NCBI GenBank assembly: GCA_046545955.1
Contig: JBKGYS010000111.1
Coordinates: forward strand, 1 to 8,764
Source of the DNA: SLAN01 sp046545955
GTDB taxonomy: Bacteria > Spirochaetota > Spirochaetia > DSM-27196 > SKKC01
Direction of reading: 5' to 3'
DNA: 8,764 nt
Position numbers and translations under genes: made by a program. The notes beneath the pieces were generated by a model. It saw only the letters and a list, made by a program, of their open reading frames with translations. It did no database searches and was not told the DNA's origin. The stretch's first letter is position 1. Each line of letters begins with the position of its first letter. Positions 7,358 through 8,764 of the stretch are shown in pieces.

Positions 7358-7387
7358 ATTATTAACCGAATACCCCGGCTCTCGCAA
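7358..7387 (-). promoter_or_regulatory. Possible sigma70-type promoter of argS
   Basis: In the 73-base gap between pgeF and argS, the minus strand shows TTGCGA (7382-7387; 4 of 6 matches to the -35 consensus), an 18-base spacer and AATAAT (7358-7363; 5 of 6 matches to the -10 consensus). The predicted start, near 7351, would give a leader of about 9 bases before the argS ATG. That would let argS be transcribed independently of the upstream genes. The matches are imperfect, so this is tentative. Confidence 0.3.
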
Positions 7388-7415
7388 GCGTGCGATCGAC
7401 CGCGCGGTATGGCTC

Positions 7416-8246
7416 CTACCGACGTCGCCCGGCTATTGCAAACATTCTCGTAAACCCAGCTCCATCGCGTCGGTAGCTTCCCAGCCGAGGCTCGCAGTGC
7501 GTACAATCATCGATCACGATAATCTCCGGGACACCGGCAGCCTCGAGTAGATTCAGATTCGCCGCACGCAGATCAATATAGCTTTCTCCGCCATCGCTCG
7601 AAACGGTGTTTTCACCGAAATTGGCGCCAAACTCTTCGGCGCGCTCGGCAGGTACCGCGTAGCACTCACCGCCGATGCAGGGGCCGAGAACAGCGCACAA
7701 ATCGGACGGTGCTATACCGCACTCGCTACGCAGACGTCGCATCGCCTCGGTCACGATACCGGTTCCCCTGTATCCGCTATGAAGAATTGCCGCTACCGAC
7801 GCGGTGCCTTTCGGCCGAACCGGCGCGATCTTCGACCCACCGGCGCCGTCGCTGCGATCGCGAGCCGCCCGTGGTATCAGTAAAATCGGCATGCAGTCGG
7901 CGACTGTAACTCCGGCGGCCTGAACCATCGGATCAAAAAGAATGCCGTCGGCCTGCGGGCCGCCTCCCTCGGCGATCCGCGAGTGCATTCGGGTCTCGTT
8001 TCGCAGATCGACGACTGTCCGGCTGTGAGTCTGTCTCACGCAGAGGGTTCGACGATAATCGTACCCCGCTTCGAATAGAACCCGGTCGCGATGGCCGGCG
8101 GCCTGTCCGGCCGGGCCCATATCCCCGGCGTATTTCGTTGTCATGAAGAATCGCGAACCCTCGTCGAGCAGGACCCACGCCGATGCGCTATCGGGATCAT
8201 CCGGCAGCCGGCGGTAGTGAACCACTGTATTGTATTCCACGCTCAC
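7416..8246 (-). CDS. pgeF: Laccase-domain purine nucleoside phosphorylase / peptidoglycan editing factor (PgeF/YfiH family)
   Basis: A 276-residue member of the DUF152/YfiH family. Characterised relatives are zinc-dependent phosphorylases or deaminases of adenosine and inosine; in E. coli the protein also helps keep peptidoglycan precursors correct. The three metal ligands are all present: His74 in VRQTHSRTV, Cys118 in TVADCMPIL, and His156 in ILHSGYRGTG. The last motif is usually HAGWRG, so two neighbouring residues differ. Other family landmarks are PQADG (97-101), VLGPCIGGECYAV (186-198) and the C-terminal DDCTHCEPRLGSYRRDG (246-262). The length is slightly above the usual 240-260 because of a small insert around 127-148, rich in Gly, Ser and basic residues. 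The GTG start is fixed by a strong GGAGGT site 7 bases upstream. The upstream gene ends 14 bases away, so the two are probably co-transcribed. The cytoplasm is the likely location, as no signal peptide is visible. Confidence 0.92.
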   Translation of the reverse strand: MSVEYNTVVHYRRLPDDPDSASAWVLLDEGSRFFMTTKYAGDMGPAGQAAGHRDRVLFEAGYDYRRTLCVRQTHSRTVVDLRNETRMHSRIAEGGGPQADGILFDPMVQAAGVTVADCMPILLIPRAARDRSDGAGGSKIAPVRPKGTASVAAILHSGYRGTGIVTEAMRRLRSECGIAPSDLCAVLGPCIGGECYAVPAERAEEFGANFGENTVSSDGGESYIDLRAANLNLLEAAGVPEIIVIDDCTHCEPRLGSYRRDGAGFTRMFAIAGRRR

Positions 8247-8253
8247 CTCAGGT

Positions 8254-8259
8254 ACCTCC
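8254..8259 (-). promoter_or_regulatory. pgeF: Strong Shine-Dalgarno site deciding the pgeF GTG start
   Basis: On the minus strand GGAGGT stands 7 bases before the GTG at 8244-8246 and just 1 base after the TAA stop of the preceding gene. It supports the GTG as the real start and suggests translational coupling between the two genes. It is the only near-consensus ribosome site I see in front of any gene in the window. Confidence 0.8.
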
Positions 8260-8260
8260 G

Positions 8261-8764
8261 TTACACCCGATCTATCGTGGCCAGGTCCAGTCCGCGTGCG
8301 AACAGTTGCTCGGCGCTGCGAATAGTGATCAGTACATCTTCGAGCGCCCGAAGATACCTGTCGGTCTCACGCCCTTCGATACTCGATAAGTTCGAAAGCG
8401 TATCGTAGCTTCCGCCAACCTCACCGTGGAGAATGCCATTCATGACGTTGTCGAGCGAGCGAAGCGCCGTGATAACGTCGGAAACCAACCGCCGTACGAT
8501 CTGGTTCACCTCGTCGATTACCGGCTTTCGCAACTCGACAATCCTATCGGCGCTGTAGCCTTGCAACCCGATCTCCTGCAGACGTTTCCCGAACACACCG
8601 TCGGGCGCCACCTGCGACTTAAGCTGGTTTAACCGGTTGGGCGCGGCGCGCAACGTTTCGAACGCGTTGTCAAACTCGGTGCGGTTTTCTCCTTTGTAGA
8701 AATCCCCTTTTGTTTGCAGCGTGCGAAGCGGTGGGTACAGCGATGGATTGAATACCAGTTTCAA
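8261..8764 (-). CDS. Helical protein of unknown function (N-terminus outside window), possibly spirochaete-specific
   Basis: Only the C-terminal 168 codons, stop included, are in the window; the frame is still open at the right edge, and its first visible codon (TTG) need not be a start. The visible part is rich in charged and leucine-containing stretches that suggest alpha helices, for example the segment IVELRKPVIDEVNQIVRRL and the one after it around ITALRSLDNVMNGIL. A small glycine-rich motif, GEVGGSYDTLSNLSSIEGRE, sits near the C-terminus. There are no Cys pairs, transmembrane segments or recognised catalytic motifs in this part. From memory the YDTLSNL region resembles DUF5312 proteins of spirochaetes, but I cannot confirm this and give it low weight. 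It ends in TAA only 14 bases before pgeF and overlaps the pgeF ribosome-site region, so the two genes probably share a transcript. Coding status is firm; function is unknown. Confidence 0.75.
   Translation of the reverse strand: MKLVFNPSLYPPLRTLQTKGDFYKGENRTEFDNAFETLRAAPNRLNQLKSQVAPDGVFGKRLQEIGLQGYSADRIVELRKPVIDEVNQIVRRLVSDVITALRSLDNVMNGILHGEVGGSYDTLSNLSSIEGRETDRYLRALEDVLITIRSAEQLFARGLDLATIDRV

Noticed and set aside
7343..7387. TTG at 7387 as the argS start
   Set aside because: It adds 15 residues unlike known ArgRS N-termini and has no ribosome site. The ATG at 7342 matches the usual family start.
7382..7408. Small hairpin TCGCA-AGCG-TGCGA and palindrome ACCGCGCGGT between pgeF and argS, as a terminator or T-box-like leader
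   Set aside because: The stems are too short and lack a T-run, and the 73-base gap is too small for a T-box riboswitch, which usually needs far more leader.
1..8764. Defence island, prophage, CRISPR or mobile element
   Set aside because: All seven genes are accounted for by ordinary metabolic, translation and signalling families or one unknown partial protein. No transposase, integrase, repeat array or terminal inverted repeat is visible.

Overview
This window is a gene-dense stretch of a GC-rich bacterial chromosome. It holds seven protein genes, two of them cut by the window edges. I see no RNA genes, insertion sequences, CRISPR arrays, phage genes or long repeats. The likely host is a spirochaete-like bacterium, with moderate confidence. 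Two things point there: the arginyl-tRNA synthetase belongs to the type with a PNTNKPLHLGH signature (known from spirochaetes, Bacteroidetes and eukaryotes), and the partial gene at the right edge resembles, from memory only, a spirochaete-restricted family of unknown function.

Layout. The left 1.7 kb runs rightward: the C-terminal nine tenths of a Gfo/Idh/MocA-family NAD(P)-dependent oxidoreductase (1-902), then a small HD-domain phosphohydrolase of the HDDC2/YfbR type (970-1668). These two converge on a leftward block filling the rest of the window. In transcription order from right to left the block is: a partial helical protein of unknown function (8261-8764), a PgeF/YfiH-type laccase-domain purine nucleoside phosphorylase (7416-8246), argS (5579-7342), a GAF plus HD-GYP cyclic-di-GMP phosphodiesterase-like protein (4399-5514), and a membrane-anchored penicillin-acylase-family Ntn hydrolase (1750-4257). 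Every gap between genes is under 150 bases.

Function. The content is mostly housekeeping and signalling: purine salvage or repair (PgeF), translation (ArgRS), nucleotide metabolism (HD phosphohydrolase), c-di-GMP turnover (HD-GYP) and extracytoplasmic amide hydrolysis (acylase). Only the partial gene and pgeF look tightly coupled: 14 bases separate them, with a strong GGAGGT ribosome site in the gap. argS, the HD-GYP gene and the acylase gene each lack a recognisable Shine-Dalgarno site and have an AT-rich -10-like box very close to the start codon. That suggests separate promoters with very short leaders.

I found no convincing undescribed multi-gene system. The best leads are an Asp-to-Asn change at an expected metal-ligand position of the HD phosphohydrolase, a perfect 16-base palindrome just upstream of that gene, and the possible near-leaderless promoters.
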